Shown piece by piece: positions 28,818 to 38,376 of a stretch of 64,000 nt of DNA. The stretch is from positions 1-64,000 of the forward strand of contig NZ_RHOQ01000002.1 of NCBI RefSeq assembly GCF_003946605.1. The letters are read 5' to 3'. The position numbers were made by a program, and so were the translations under genes. The notes beneath the pieces were generated by a model, which was not told the DNA's origin, ran no database searches, and was given only the letters and a program-made list of their open reading frames with translations. The stretch is from Companilactobacillus baiquanensis. GTDB taxonomy: Bacteria > Bacillota > Bacilli > Lactobacillales > Lactobacillaceae. Each line of letters starts with the position of its first letter. Position 1 is the first letter of the stretch.

Positions 28818-30191
28818 TTAATTTCTAAGTTCATCCTTCAATTCATTTACTGCTCGTTTGATTTCTTCATCTTTTATAACTAACTCGGATATTTTATCAC
28901 ATGAATGCATAACTGTCGTATGATCCTTGCCGCCAAATTCCATTCCAATTTGCGGTAAAGACTTGTCAGTTAGTTCTCGAGCTAGATACATCGCGATTTG
29001 TCTAGGAACAACAATTGTTTTTACACGTTTCTTTCCTTTTAAATCATTAACAGAAACACGATAATATTTTGCTACACGACTCTGAATCTTATTTATCGTT
29101 AATCCATTTTGTTCTTTATTCAATTTCAGTGATTTTAGAGCATCAGCTGCAATCGATTTAGTAATATCTTCCTTATTCATAGTTGAATAAGCCTGAACTC
29201 TTAACAAGGCACCTTCAAGTTCACGAACGTTAGTATCAACTTGTTCGGCAATATAAGAAAGTGTGTCGTCAGGAATTTCAAGATTTTCGGCTTTTGCTTT
29301 GTTTCTTAAAATAGCAATTCTTGTTTCCAGATCCGGAGCAGTTATATCAACGGGTAGTCCCCATCTAAAACGAGAAACTAATCTTTCTTGTAATTTTGGT
29401 ATCTCATTTGGAAGTCGATCAGAGGTCATAACAATTTGTTTGCTATTGGCATAGAGCTCATTAAAAGTATGGAAAAATTCTTCTTGAGTTCCCTCCTTTT
29501 CAGCGAAGAACTGAATATCATCTATTAGTAATAAATCTACATTACGATATTCTTGACGGAATTCATCTTGAGTTCTTGTTTGGATCGAATTGATGAAGTC
29601 ATTTGCAAAGGTCTCACTAGTAATATATTTAACTTTTGCAGCTGGCTCTAATTTGATCATTTGATGTCCGATAGCTTGCATCAAATGGGTTTTACCTAAA
29701 CCTACACCACCATAAATAAACAGTGGATTATAAATAACTCCTGGTTCTTCGGCGACTGCTAATGCAGCGGCGTGTGCCATTTGATTACCGCTACCTGTAA
29801 TAAATGAATCAAAAGTATATTTAGGATTTAAATGTGAATTATGAAAAACGTGTCCAGTGGTAGTTTTTTCTTCGACATTATTTTGAGAAACTCTTTCGGG
29901 TTCCTCTTTTTTTGCATGCTCTTCGGCAGTTTCAATGATGGGATTTAACTCAATTCCGTTGAATTCAAAAGAGTAGATAGCAATATCCTCTGCATAATGG
30001 CGTTCCCAATATTCCTTATGAAGATTGCTAGGTACAGAAATATGTAAATCGTTTCCTGATATATATAAAGGATTTGCGCTTTCTACCCAAGTTGTATAGC
30101 TGACGGGGGTCAAATTAGATTTTAATTTGCTAGTTAAGTAGTCCCAAAATTGTTTGATTTGAGCATTTGAATCGTCGTTTATATTTTGCAA
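28818..30191 (-). CDS. dnaA: Chromosomal replication initiator protein DnaA
   Basis: 457 residues. Domain I is at the N-terminus (FWDYLTSKLKSNLTPVSYTTWVE). The AAA+ domain has Walker A GGVGLGKTHLMQ near 163 and Walker B LLLIDDIQF. Domain IV holds the DnaA-box helix-turn-helix signature FGGKDHTTVMHSC. The start is TTG 6 bases after GGGGGG. A DnaA-box-like sequence inside its promoter suggests autoregulation. Confidence 0.98.
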   Translation of the reverse strand: MQNINDDSNAQIKQFWDYLTSKLKSNLTPVSYTTWVESANPLYISGNDLHISVPSNLHKEYWERHYAEDIAIYSFEFNGIELNPIIETAEEHAKKEEPERVSQNNVEEKTTTGHVFHNSHLNPKYTFDSFITGSGNQMAHAAALAVAEEPGVIYNPLFIYGGVGLGKTHLMQAIGHQMIKLEPAAKVKYITSETFANDFINSIQTRTQDEFRQEYRNVDLLLIDDIQFFAEKEGTQEEFFHTFNELYANSKQIVMTSDRLPNEIPKLQERLVSRFRWGLPVDITAPDLETRIAILRNKAKAENLEIPDDTLSYIAEQVDTNVRELEGALLRVQAYSTMNKEDITKSIAADALKSLKLNKEQNGLTINKIQSRVAKYYRVSVNDLKGKKRVKTIVVPRQIAMYLARELTDKSLPQIGMEFGGKDHTTVMHSCDKISELVIKDEEIKRAVNELKDELRN

Positions 30192-30256
30192 AGATTTCCC
30201 CCCAATCTTTAATGTGGATAATTTTTTTCCAGAAAAATGACATTGTATAGTTTATC

Positions 30257-30285
30257 ATTGTATAAAAGAGTTTTCCACAGAACAA
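30257..30285 (-). promoter_or_regulatory. Probable dnaA promoter with a DnaA box in the spacer
   Basis: On the minus strand TTGTTC (30280-30285), a 17-base spacer and TACAAT (30257-30262). The one-mismatch DnaA box (30271-30279) lies inside the spacer, so DnaA binding would occlude polymerase. Confidence 0.6.
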
Positions 30286-30612
30286 ATGTTTAAATTATAA
30301 AAAAATAACAAGTTGGAAATACGAAAAAAAATAGGTTGTGAAAAACTCGGAAAAAATGAGTTGTTCACATAGTTATCCACAAATATGTATAGCTAAGAAT
30401 ACCATAATACCAGGTTTTTTAGGAGATCTAAAAAATTATTCTCAACCTGTGGAAAACTAAAACACAGTAAAAAATTACAGGTGATAACTTTGTCTAAAGT
30501 TTTGTGGATAAAATAAACTGTTAATTTCTTCCACAGATTATCCACAGGAAATTTGTTCAAAAAATCTGACAATACTTTTTTAAACTATATGGAAGTAATC
30601 AAAAATTTGTTG

Positions 30613-30641
30613 TTTAAATTCATTGCATTGCATGGTATTAT
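30613..30641 (+). promoter_or_regulatory. Probable rpmH promoter
   Basis: TTTAAA (30613-30618), 17 bases, then TATTAT (30636-30641) with an extended -10 TGG immediately before it. It reads into rpmH 62 bases downstream. Confidence 0.6.
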
Positions 30642-30703
30642 AGTTAAGCAATTGTCTGAAGAAGTGAAAAAAATTTGTTAAATAAGATTCAGGAGGTTTA
30701 TTG

Positions 30704-30844
30704 ATGACTACAAAAAGAACATTTCAACCTAAGAAGCGTCATCGTGAACGCGTCCATGGTTTCATGAAGAGAATGAGTACAAGTAATGGTCGCAAGGTTC
30801 TTGCAAGACGCCGCAAAAAGGGTAGAAAAGTATTATCAGCTTAG
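30704..30844 (+). CDS. rpmH: 50S ribosomal protein L34
   Basis: 46 residues, too short for a usual ORF cutoff. It begins [20 protein letters not shown] and ends [18 protein letters not shown], the invariant L34 pattern. The ribosome site AGGAGG lies 8 bases before the ATG. It is the first gene right of oriC and is followed by its own terminator before rnpA. Confidence 0.98.
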   Translation: MTTKRTFQPKKRHRERVHGFMKRMSTSNGRKVLARRRKKGRKVLSA

Positions 30845-30849
30845 TTTTG

Positions 30850-30880
30850 AAGGATCACTGATTTTTAGTGGTCCTTTTTT
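30850..30880 (+). terminator. Terminator or attenuator between rpmH and rnpA
   Basis: The stem AAGGATCACT / AGTGGTCCTT (30850-30859 with 30867-30876, one G-U) is followed by a T-run. It probably lowers rnpA expression relative to rpmH. Confidence 0.8.
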
Positions 30881-30910
30881 ATTACAAAACAAGGGATAGT
30901 CTGGTGACAT

Positions 30911-31252
30911 ATGAGAAAGAGTTATCGAATTAAAAAAGAAAATGAGTTTCAATATGTTTATTCAAACGGACAATCTGTCGCAAATCGTAATTTTGTTCTT
31001 TATCAAATTGATAAAAAAGATCAAAAACATTTCCGCGTCGGATTATCAGTAGGTAAAAAGGTTTCGCATACAGCTGTCGGCCGTAATCGTGTAAAGCGCT
31101 ACGTTAGACAATCTCTGTTGGAATTAAAACCTGAGTTACCAGCTGAACTGGATTTTTTGATTATTGCTCGAAAACCAGCAGTTAAATTAGATATGTTTGA
31201 AACGAAAAAAAATATCGTACATTTGCTAAAGTTAGGTAAAATACTAGGGTAA
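30911..31252 (+). CDS. rnpA: Ribonuclease P protein component
   Basis: 113 residues. The RNR-type motif [14 protein letters not shown] and N-terminal [20 protein letters not shown] are typical. It assists the RNase P RNA in 5' maturation of tRNA. The ribosome site is weak (GGGATAG region), consistent with low expression behind the terminator. Confidence 0.97.
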   Translation: MRKSYRIKKENEFQYVYSNGQSVANRNFVLYQIDKKDQKHFRVGLSVGKKVSHTAVGRNRVKRYVRQSLLELKPELPAELDFLIIARKPAVKLDMFETKKNIVHLLKLGKILG

Positions 31253-31282
31253 GATAAAAAATAATAATATATAGGTGTAAAA

Positions 31283-32122
31283 GTGAATAAAAAAAGCTTA
31301 AAAAAATACTTGGGTGTGGCTTTATTACTTGGTGTTGTTTTAGTTTTATCAGGTTGTTCTAACCTTAATGAACCAATTACCAGTCAAAGTACAGGAATTT
31401 GGGATCACTATGTTTTATATAGTTTTTCTCAATTTATCCTTTGGTTAGCTTCTCTGGTTGGCAATAGTTCAGGATGGGCTATAGTTCTATTTACTCTGAT
31501 CGTTAGAATAGTTTTGTTACCACTAAACTGGTACCAGATCAGAAGTATGAACAAACAAATGACTGTGCAACCTCAATTACAAGCACTTCAAAAGAAATAT
31601 TCTGCTAAGGATACTGACACACAACAAAAGTTAAGAGACGAAACTCAAAAACTTTATAGTGAAGCTGGTGTTAATCCAGTTGCAGGATGTTTGCCATTAT
31701 TGGTTCAGATGCCAGTTATGTTTGCCTTGTACCAAGCTATTTATAAGACAGAACAACTTCGTAACGGAACATTCTTATGGATGCAGTTAAGTAAGGCTGA
31801 TCCATATTACATAATGGCAATTTTGGCGGCTGTATTTACTTTCTTAAGTACATACATCGCAAGTTTTTCTCAACCAAATCAAAATACAACTACAAAGTTG
31901 ATGACATATGTAATGCCGCTCTTTATTTTTGTTCCAGCATTGACATTCCCATCAGCCATTACTTTGTATTGGGTTGTAACAAATGCTTTCCAAGTTATTC
32001 AGACATTGGTTTTCCAAAATCCTTTCAAATATCGTCGTATTCAAAAGGAGAAGGAAGAAGCAGAGCGTGAGAAGCAACGTAAGATTAGAAGAGCCAAAAA
32101 ACGTGCTTACAAACGTCGTTAA
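31283..32122 (+). CDS. yidC: Membrane protein insertase YidC/OxaA (lipoprotein form)
   Basis: 279 residues, the short Gram-positive form. The lipobox LSGCSNLN puts the mature Cys near residue 25. Five membrane segments follow, with the conserved helical hairpin (QLQALQKKYSAKDTDTQQ) and a very basic C-terminal tail (IRRAKKRAYKRR) for ribosome contact. It starts at GTG. The jag/khpB gene that often follows yidC is not next to it here. Confidence 0.96.
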   Translation: MNKKSLKKYLGVALLLGVVLVLSGCSNLNEPITSQSTGIWDHYVLYSFSQFILWLASLVGNSSGWAIVLFTLIVRIVLLPLNWYQIRSMNKQMTVQPQLQALQKKYSAKDTDTQQKLRDETQKLYSEAGVNPVAGCLPLLVQMPVMFALYQAIYKTEQLRNGTFLWMQLSKADPYYIMAILAAVFTFLSTYIASFSQPNQNTTTKLMTYVMPLFIFVPALTFPSAITLYWVVTNAFQVIQTLVFQNPFKYRRIQKEKEEAEREKQRKIRRAKKRAYKRR

Positions 32123-32186
32123 TTGACAATTTTTCTAAAACTAGTTAAGATGTTTTAGAATTGTTCAAATATATAGAAAAGTAGTC

Positions 32187-32228
32187 AAAGTGCTTTTCCG
32201 CCAAATTGGTGGATTATGCACTTTTTTT
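32187..32228 (+). terminator. Terminator after yidC
   Basis: AAAGTGC (32187-32193) and GCACTTT (32218-32224) form the base of a hairpin. An inner stem CCGCC / GGTGG (one G-T) is stacked within it, and a T-run follows. It separates rpmH-rnpA-yidC from mnmE. Confidence 0.8.
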
Positions 32229-32257
32229 GTGCTTAAAAATAGGAAAAGAGGACTATT

Positions 32258-33646
32258 ATGGCTAGTGCAGTTACTGAATATGATACGATTGCTGCTATTT
32301 CAACGCCCCCTGGGGAAGGTGCTATTTCAATCGTTCGCCTTTCAGGTGATCAAGCGGTAGATATAGCTCAAAAGGTATTTAAGGGTAAAGACCTTACTAA
32401 AGTTCAAAGTCACACTATTAATTATGGTCATATTATTGATCCAACTGACGGATCTTTAGTAGATGAGGTAATGGTTTCAATTATGTTGGCACCTAAAACA
32501 TTTACAAGAGAAGATGTAGTTGAGATCAATACCCACGGTGGAATCGTGGCGACAAATAAGGTATTGCAACTTTTGATTGGTTCTGGGGCCCGTATGGCTG
32601 AACCAGGAGAGTTCACTAAGAGAGCCTTTTTAAATGGTCGTATCGATTTAACTCAAGCTGAGTCAGTAATGGATTTGATCCGTGCTAAAACAGATAAAGC
32701 CATGCAAGTTGCTGTTAATCAATTAGATGGAAATCTTAATCATTTAATTGCTAATTTACGTCAGGAAATATTAGATGCTTTAGCTCAAGTAGAAGTTAAT
32801 ATTGATTATCCAGAGTATGATACTGAACAAATGACAACTAAAATGTTGCTAGAGAAAGCTCATTTGGTAAGTAAAAATATTGATAGTTTACTAAAAACAG
32901 CCGATAGTGGTGAAATTCTTCAACATGGTTTGGCAACAGCCATTGTTGGAAAACCTAATGTCGGAAAGTCTAGTCTTTTGAATAGATTACTTGATGAAGA
33001 TAAAGCAATCGTTACTGACGTAGCGGGAACTACCAGAGATATTGTTGAACAATATGTCAATATTGATGGTGTTCCATTGAAATTGATCGATACAGCAGGT
33101 GTTCGAGATACAACTGATAAGGTTGAAAAAATTGGTGTAGAGCGTTCAAAAAAAGCTTTAAAAGATGCTGATCTAGTTATTGTTGTTCTTGATGCTAGTC
33201 GAAAATTAGAAAATGACGATATTCAATTACTTGAAGCAACTAAGGATAAGCATCGTATTGTTATTTTTAATAAAAACGATTTAATCACCGTTATAACGCC
33301 AGAGACGGTAGAACAAGTTAAAAAAGACGATATTATTTTGAAAACGTCCGCTATAACGAACGATGGTATTGAAACCATTAAGAAGACAATTAGTAATATC
33401 TTTAATGCTGGTATTGAGGATAATAGCAATAACGTAATTATTACTAGTGCCAGACAGGCAGGTTTGTTACGACAAGCTAAAGAAAATTTAAATGATGTTA
33501 TTTCAGGAATTGAAGCAGGGATGCCAATTGATTTAGTACAAATCGATATGACAGCTTGCTGGGATACGTTAGGTGAAATTACTGGTGAAAGTTATCCAGA
33601 TGAATTGATAACACAACTATTCTCACAATTCTGTTTAGGAAAATAG
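32258..33646 (+). CDS. mnmE: tRNA modification GTPase MnmE
   Basis: 462 residues. The N-terminal tetrahydrofolate-binding domain begins [24 protein letters not shown]. Inserted in the helical domain is a G domain with [24 protein letters not shown] and NKND. The C-terminus is the catalytic CLGK (QFCLGK). With MnmG it installs the 5-carboxymethylaminomethyl group on wobble U34. It lies 8 bases before mnmG. Confidence 0.98.
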   Translation: MASAVTEYDTIAAISTPPGEGAISIVRLSGDQAVDIAQKVFKGKDLTKVQSHTINYGHIIDPTDGSLVDEVMVSIMLAPKTFTREDVVEINTHGGIVATNKVLQLLIGSGARMAEPGEFTKRAFLNGRIDLTQAESVMDLIRAKTDKAMQVAVNQLDGNLNHLIANLRQEILDALAQVEVNIDYPEYDTEQMTTKMLLEKAHLVSKNIDSLLKTADSGEILQHGLATAIVGKPNVGKSSLLNRLLDEDKAIVTDVAGTTRDIVEQYVNIDGVPLKLIDTAGVRDTTDKVEKIGVERSKKALKDADLVIVVLDASRKLENDDIQLLEATKDKHRIVIFNKNDLITVITPETVEQVKKDDIILKTSAITNDGIETIKKTISNIFNAGIEDNSNNVIITSARQAGLLRQAKENLNDVISGIEAGMPIDLVQIDMTACWDTLGEITGESYPDELITQLFSQFCLGK

Positions 33647-33654
33647 GTGAATTT

Positions 33655-35559
33655 ATGCAAGTTAAGGAATTTGATTCAGAGAATTATGATGTAATTGTTG
33701 TAGGTGCCGGTCATGCTGGTTCTGAAGCGGCGTTATCTGCTGCAAGAATGGGACAAAAGACTTTATTAGTAACAATAAACTTGGATATGGTAGCTTTCAT
33801 GCCATGTAATCCTTCTTTAGGTGGTCCTGCGAAGGGAATCGTTGTCCGTGAAATTGATGCTCTAGGTGGAGAAATGGGGCACAATATTGATAAAACGTAT
33901 ATTCAAATGCGTATGCTAAATACTGGTAAAGGACCAGCGGTTAGAGCATTACGTGCTCAAGCTGATAAAAATATGTATCATCGTATGATGAAAGAGGTGC
34001 TTGAAGAAGAGCCTAATTTGACTTTGAGACAAGGTATCGTTGATAAACTTATTGTTGAAGATGGAATTTGTAAGGGTGTTGTAACGGCCACTGGTGCTAG
34101 ATATCATGCCAAAGCGGTTGTTTTAACTGCCGGAACTTCATCAAGGGGTAAGATCATCATCGGTGAACTTACTTACTCTTCAGGTCCTAATAATAGTATT
34201 CCTTCAATTAAGTTATCTGAAAACCTTGAAGAAAATGGATTTAAATTAACTCGTTTTAAAACTGGTACACCACCTCGTGTAAATAAGGAAACAATTGATT
34301 TTACTAAGACTGAAGAACAACCAGGTGATAAAGAACCTAATCATTTTTCATTTGATACACCAGATTCTCAATACTTGAAGGATCAGTTATCATGTTGGAT
34401 GACTTATACAAACGCTACAACACACCAAATCATTCGTGAAAATCTTGATCGGGCACCAATGTTTTCTGGTGTTATCAAGGGTGTTGGACCTAGATATTGT
34501 CCTTCGATCGAGGATAAAATTGTCCGTTTTGCTGACAAACCACGTCATCAAATTTTCTTAGAGCCAGAAGGTAAAGACACAGAAGAATATTATGTTGGTG
34601 ATTTTTCAACATCAATGCCAGAAGAGGTTCAATTGAAGATGGTTCATTCTGTTGCCGGTTTGGAAAATGCTAAGTTAATGCGTCCGGGATATGCAATTGA
34701 ATATGATGTTATCGAACCTTGGCAATTGAAACTAAATATGGAAACTAAGGTCGTAAAGAATTTGTTTACTGCCGGACAAATGAACGGAACTTCAGGTTAT
34801 GAAGAAGCCGCTGGTCAAGGTATTATGGCTGGTATCAATGCTGCTTTACGAGCTGAAGGGAAAGATCCATTTATTTTACGTCGTGATGAAGCTTATATCG
34901 GCGTTATGATTGATGATTTGGTTACAAAAGGAACTAATGAACCATATCGTTTGTTAACTAGTCGTGCTGAATATCGCCTAATCTTACGTCATGATAATGC
35001 AGATCTGAGATTAACTGATAAGGGACATGAACTGGGTTTAATCAGCGAAGATCGTTATGCTAAATTTAATAAAAAGCGTGAAGAAATTGAATCTGAATTA
35101 AACCGTCTTAATCGTAAGATGATCACACCAAAGATGGCAGAGCCATTTATGCAAAAGAACAACTTGAAGAGTCTTAAAGATGGAATCTTAGCTGATCACT
35201 TGTTAAGACGTCCTGAAGTACATTACGAAGATATCATTGATATGATAGGAGATCCTGATGAGGGTCCAGTTGATCGTCGTGTTAAAGAACAAGTAGAAAT
35301 TAGCATTAAATATGCTGGTTATATAAAAAAAGAACAAATGAAGATCGAAAGATTGAAGAAGATGGAGTCTAAAAAGATTCCTGATCGTATTGATTATACA
35401 AAGGTTCCAAGTTTAGCAACTGAAGCCGTTCAAAAATTATCTAAAATCAATCCTGAAACAATTGCTCAGGCAAGCCGTATTAGTGGAGTTAATCCAGCTG
35501 ATATTGGAATATTAAGTGTTTATATCGAACAAGGAAGAATTGCTAAAGTTCCTGAATAG
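33655..35559 (+). CDS. mnmG: tRNA uridine-34 modification enzyme MnmG (GidA)
   Basis: 634 residues. The FAD site [17 protein letters not shown] starts near residue 17. [26 protein letters not shown] follows, then [26 protein letters not shown], and a helical C-terminal MnmE-binding domain. Cotranscribed with mnmE. In many relatives rsmG and parA/parB come next; here a terminator and an ABC transporter operon follow. Confidence 0.98.
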   Translation: MQVKEFDSENYDVIVVGAGHAGSEAALSAARMGQKTLLVTINLDMVAFMPCNPSLGGPAKGIVVREIDALGGEMGHNIDKTYIQMRMLNTGKGPAVRALRAQADKNMYHRMMKEVLEEEPNLTLRQGIVDKLIVEDGICKGVVTATGARYHAKAVVLTAGTSSRGKIIIGELTYSSGPNNSIPSIKLSENLEENGFKLTRFKTGTPPRVNKETIDFTKTEEQPGDKEPNHFSFDTPDSQYLKDQLSCWMTYTNATTHQIIRENLDRAPMFSGVIKGVGPRYCPSIEDKIVRFADKPRHQIFLEPEGKDTEEYYVGDFSTSMPEEVQLKMVHSVAGLENAKLMRPGYAIEYDVIEPWQLKLNMETKVVKNLFTAGQMNGTSGYEEAAGQGIMAGINAALRAEGKDPFILRRDEAYIGVMIDDLVTKGTNEPYRLLTSRAEYRLILRHDNADLRLTDKGHELGLISEDRYAKFNKKREEIESELNRLNRKMITPKMAEPFMQKNNLKSLKDGILADHLLRRPEVHYEDIIDMIGDPDEGPVDRRVKEQVEISIKYAGYIKKEQMKIERLKKMESKKIPDRIDYTKVPSLATEAVQKLSKINPETIAQASRISGVNPADIGILSVYIEQGRIAKVPE

Positions 35560-35600
35560 TCTTTAGATTTCTAAATAGAATAGTTTTCTGAAAACCAGAA

Positions 35601-35640
35601 AAAATAAGAAAATCGTACGAACGATTTTCTTATTTTTTTT
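35601..35640 (+). terminator. Terminator after mnmG
   Basis: The perfect 16-bp stem AAAATAAGAAAATCGT / ACGATTTTCTTATTTT (35601-35616 with 35621-35636) has an ACGA loop and a T-run. Confidence 0.9.
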
Positions 35641-35663
35641 GTTATTAAGTTTTATTACTAATA

Positions 35664-35708
35664 AAATACGAACTATATCAAAAATGTAATTTGAAATTGT
35701 TCGTATTT
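35664..35708. promoter_or_regulatory. Two-box PurR operator (PurBox pair)
   Basis: AAATACGAACTAT (35664-35676) and the inverted AAATACGAACAAT (35696-35708, minus strand) each match the PurBox consensus AWWWCCGAACWWT at 12 of 13 positions. The CGAAC cores are inverted and 25 bases apart, the arrangement known for PurR. The right-hand box lies inside the spacer of the transporter promoter. Confidence 0.75.
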
Positions 35709-35719
35709 TCTGCTATATT
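35691..35719 (+). promoter_or_regulatory. Promoter of the transporter-adeC operon
   Basis: TTGAAA (35691-35696), a 17-base spacer and TATATT (35714-35719) lie 32 bases upstream of the first start codon. The downstream PurBox fills most of the spacer. Confidence 0.7.
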
Positions 35720-35751
35720 ACTGGTATTGATTTCAGAAAGGTTGTCATAAT

Positions 35752-36576
35752 TTGAAAAGATCTACTGTTTTACTGCTATATCCAGGGCTTTTATTGATAT
35801 TGGTTTTGTTGATATTGCCAATCTTGCAGATGTTTTTGCCAACGTTTACGGGGGATCAGTTTTTCCTAGAAAAATATTTCAACTTCTTCCGTAGTAGCGG
35901 AAATATGCAAGTTATTGCACGAACATTGATAATCGCGGTTGTTACGACCTTAATAACTTTATCTTTAGGGCTGCCCACTGCATATTGGATATCTCGTTTG
36001 GGGGATAGATGGAAAAAAGTTGTTTCAATTATTGTTTTATTTCCAATATTGACCAATGCCGTAGTTAGAAACTTTGCTTGGATAACTATTTTAGGTAAGA
36101 ACGGGGTTATCAATAACTTTTTAATGCAAGTGCACATTATCGATAAACCAATGACTTTGTTATACACGAACTTTTCGATCGTAGTTGGATCGGTTTATCT
36201 ATTTTTACCGATCATGATCACATCTTTAGTTAGTTCGTTTGGTCAATTGAATTTTGAAGTAGAAGAAGCGGCATCTGTAATTGGGGCCAGACCAATGATC
36301 GTATTTTTTAAAGTCATCTTGCCGCAATTGTCGGTTGGGATGTTGACTGGTTCGATCCTAGTTTTTGTTGGATCACTGACAGCTTATACAACACCTCAAT
36401 TATTAGGTGGAAATAAGAATATGGTCTTGGCAACATTGCTGCAGCAACAATCTATTACTTTAGGAGATTGGACTAGTGCAAGTGTAGTAGCGGTTGTTCT
36501 AACTGTGATTGCTGTCTTAGTCATGACAATTATGAATTATGGAACTAAATTGCTAGATCGGAGAAATGCTAAATGA
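35752..36576 (+). CDS. potB: ABC transporter permease, spermidine/putrescine (PotB) type
   Basis: 274 residues with six membrane helices and the permease EAA loop (EEAASVIGARPMIVFFKVILPQ) near 180-200. PotB-type permeases work as heterodimers with PotC. It starts at TTG and overlaps the next permease by 4 bases. Order here is permease, permease, ATPase, binding protein, adenine deaminase. Family membership points to polyamines, but PurBox control and the linked adeC leave a purine-related substrate open. Confidence 0.85.
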   Translation: MKRSTVLLLYPGLLLILVLLILPILQMFLPTFTGDQFFLEKYFNFFRSSGNMQVIARTLIIAVVTTLITLSLGLPTAYWISRLGDRWKKVVSIIVLFPILTNAVVRNFAWITILGKNGVINNFLMQVHIIDKPMTLLYTNFSIVVGSVYLFLPIMITSLVSSFGQLNFEVEEAASVIGARPMIVFFKVILPQLSVGMLTGSILVFVGSLTAYTTPQLLGGNKNMVLATLLQQQSITLGDWTSASVVAVVLTVIAVLVMTIMNYGTKLLDRRNAK

Positions 36577-37355
36577 GAACAAAAATAAAATTTTCATCCG
36601 TAGTCGGTTTTTTAGTTTTAGTAATACTAGTTGTGCCACTACTAATTGTTATCATCACTTCTTTTGGTGAAGAATCGGCGATCTCTTTTCCAATAAAGGG
36701 ATTTACATTCGATTGGTACGCTAATGTTTTCCAGCAACCGGATTTCGTTGAAGGTTTAAAAATGAGTTCGATAGTTGCGATTGTGGCATCATTTTTGGCC
36801 TTGGTGGTAGGAACACCGATGGTTTATGTATTGACTAGATTTGATATCCATCATAAAGATTGGTTTCAAACTATCTTTTTAAGCCCGGCGTTGATACCTG
36901 AAATCGTAATTGGTTTTGCTTTGTATCAAGCTTTAGTGATTAGTTTGCAATTGCCATTGTTTATAAGTTTGCTTGTTGGACATTTTCTACTCTGCTTGCC
37001 GTATGTAGTTCGCTTGATTACTGCAGGGATGATGGAATTTGATGAAAGTATTGAAGAGGCTGCTTGGATGGTGGGGTATAACAAATTATCAGCGTTCTTT
37101 AAAGTAGTTATTCCTAATATCAAACAAAGTGTTGTGGCAGCATTCATTCTTTCGTTTATTACTTCGTTCAACAACATTCCAATTAGTTTGTTCTTGAATG
37201 GTCCAGATTTAAATATGTTACCAACGTCTATTCTTAACTACTTGGAAAATAATTACGATCCTACAGTTTCAGCAGTCTCAGTTATCTTGATGATCATTAC
37301 CGCTTCAATCATGATCATTGCTGAAAAGTATTTGGGATTAAACAAATTGACATAG
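36573..37355 (+). CDS. potC: ABC transporter permease, spermidine/putrescine (PotC) type
   Basis: 260 residues with six membrane helices and an EAA loop (IEEAAWMVGYNKLSAFFKVVIPNI) near 160-185. Its ATG lies inside the end of potB (4-base overlap), so translation is coupled. It forms the membrane channel with the preceding permease; the ATPase follows after 10 bases. Confidence 0.86.
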   Translation: MRTKIKFSSVVGFLVLVILVVPLLIVIITSFGEESAISFPIKGFTFDWYANVFQQPDFVEGLKMSSIVAIVASFLALVVGTPMVYVLTRFDIHHKDWFQTIFLSPALIPEIVIGFALYQALVISLQLPLFISLLVGHFLLCLPYVVRLITAGMMEFDESIEEAAWMVGYNKLSAFFKVVIPNIKQSVVAAFILSFITSFNNIPISLFLNGPDLNMLPTSILNYLENNYDPTVSAVSVILMIITASIMIIAEKYLGLNKLT

Positions 37356-37365
37356 GAGATTTAAC

Positions 37366-38367
37366 TTGGCAAATATTGAAATATCAGATTTATCAATGTC
37401 TTATCAAAAGGGTAAACAAATTCTTGATGGATTGTCATTGGACATTAAAGATGGAGAATTATTATCTATTTTAGGACCTAGTGGTTGTGGTAAAACGACG
37501 ATGCTCCGTTTAATATCTGGACTGATTCCTATTCAAAAAGGAACTATTAAAGTTTCAGGGAAAGATATTAGTAAGGTGCCAGTTTATAAAAGAAACTTTG
37601 GAATGGTTTTCCAAAGTTATGCTTTATTTCCACATATGACAATTTTTCAAAATATTACCTTTGGTTTAAAAAGACGAAAATTAGATAAAAAAGAAATTGA
37701 ACAAAAAGCTCTAGATATTCTTGATATAACAGGATTATCTAATCTCAAAGACCGAATGCCTAGTGAATTATCTGGTGGTCAGCAACAGCGAGTATCTTTA
37801 GCCAGAGCATTAGCAATCAACCCCAGCGTTCTACTTTTAGATGAACCTTTAAGTAATCTGGATGCTAAATTACGTATTGAAATGCGTGAAGAGATTCATC
37901 GACTGCAACAAAAATTAAAGATGACAACGATCTTTGTCACCCATGATCAGGAAGAATGTTTTGCCATTTCTGATCGAGTTGCTTTAATGAATCAAGGACA
38001 GATCGAACAATTAGATACACCGCAAAATATTTACAAAAATCCTAGAACTGAATTTGTTGCAAGATTTATAGGATATGAGAATTTCATTTCTAAAGAATGG
38101 GCTGAAAGTAAACAGTGGCAATATCATAAAGATATTGAAGGAAAGCTGTTAACCATCAGACCAGAAAACATCGAAATTGGCTCAGGAGAAAATATGCTTT
38201 CGGGGAAAGTCATTTCGAAAAATTTCTTAGGTAACTACTATCAATATCTTGTTGAAACTGAAATTGGGGTTTTAAAAGTTAATACGACTGAAGATCAGTC
38301 TTCAACAAATGCTGAAATTACATTGAATTTTCCAGAACAATCATTGATTGAATTAGAGGATAAATAG
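37366..38367 (+). CDS. potA: ABC transporter ATP-binding protein, spermidine/putrescine (PotA) type
   Basis: 333 residues. Walker A GPSGCGKTT near 39, Q-loop FQSYALFPHM, signature LSGGQQQRV near 136, Walker B LLLDEPLSNLD and H-loop VTHDQEE are intact. A C-terminal TOBE-type regulatory domain (about 240-333, RPENIEIG) is shorter than in E. coli PotA. It starts at TTG 7 bases after AGGAG. The residues energise import through the two preceding permeases. Confidence 0.88.
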   Translation: MANIEISDLSMSYQKGKQILDGLSLDIKDGELLSILGPSGCGKTTMLRLISGLIPIQKGTIKVSGKDISKVPVYKRNFGMVFQSYALFPHMTIFQNITFGLKRRKLDKKEIEQKALDILDITGLSNLKDRMPSELSGGQQQRVSLARALAINPSVLLLDEPLSNLDAKLRIEMREEIHRLQQKLKMTTIFVTHDQEECFAISDRVALMNQGQIEQLDTPQNIYKNPRTEFVARFIGYENFISKEWAESKQWQYHKDIEGKLLTIRPENIEIGSGENMLSGKVISKNFLGNYYQYLVETEIGVLKVNTTEDQSSTNAEITLNFPEQSLIELEDK

Positions 38368-38376
38368 GAGATTAAC

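Larger units (their letters stand above)
30192..30703. other. oriC: DnaA-box cluster between dnaA and rpmH
   Basis: A 512-base gene-free stretch of high AT content. Four perfect DnaA boxes are present: TGTGGATAA at 30213-30221 and 30503-30511, and TTATCCACA at 30373-30381 and 30538-30546. One-mismatch boxes lie at 30271-30279 (TTTTCCACA) and 30448-30456 (TGTGGAAAA). A/T-only stretches at about 30285-30310 and 30570-30625 are candidate unwinding sites. Flanking dnaA and rpmH place this as the chromosomal origin. Confidence 0.93.
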
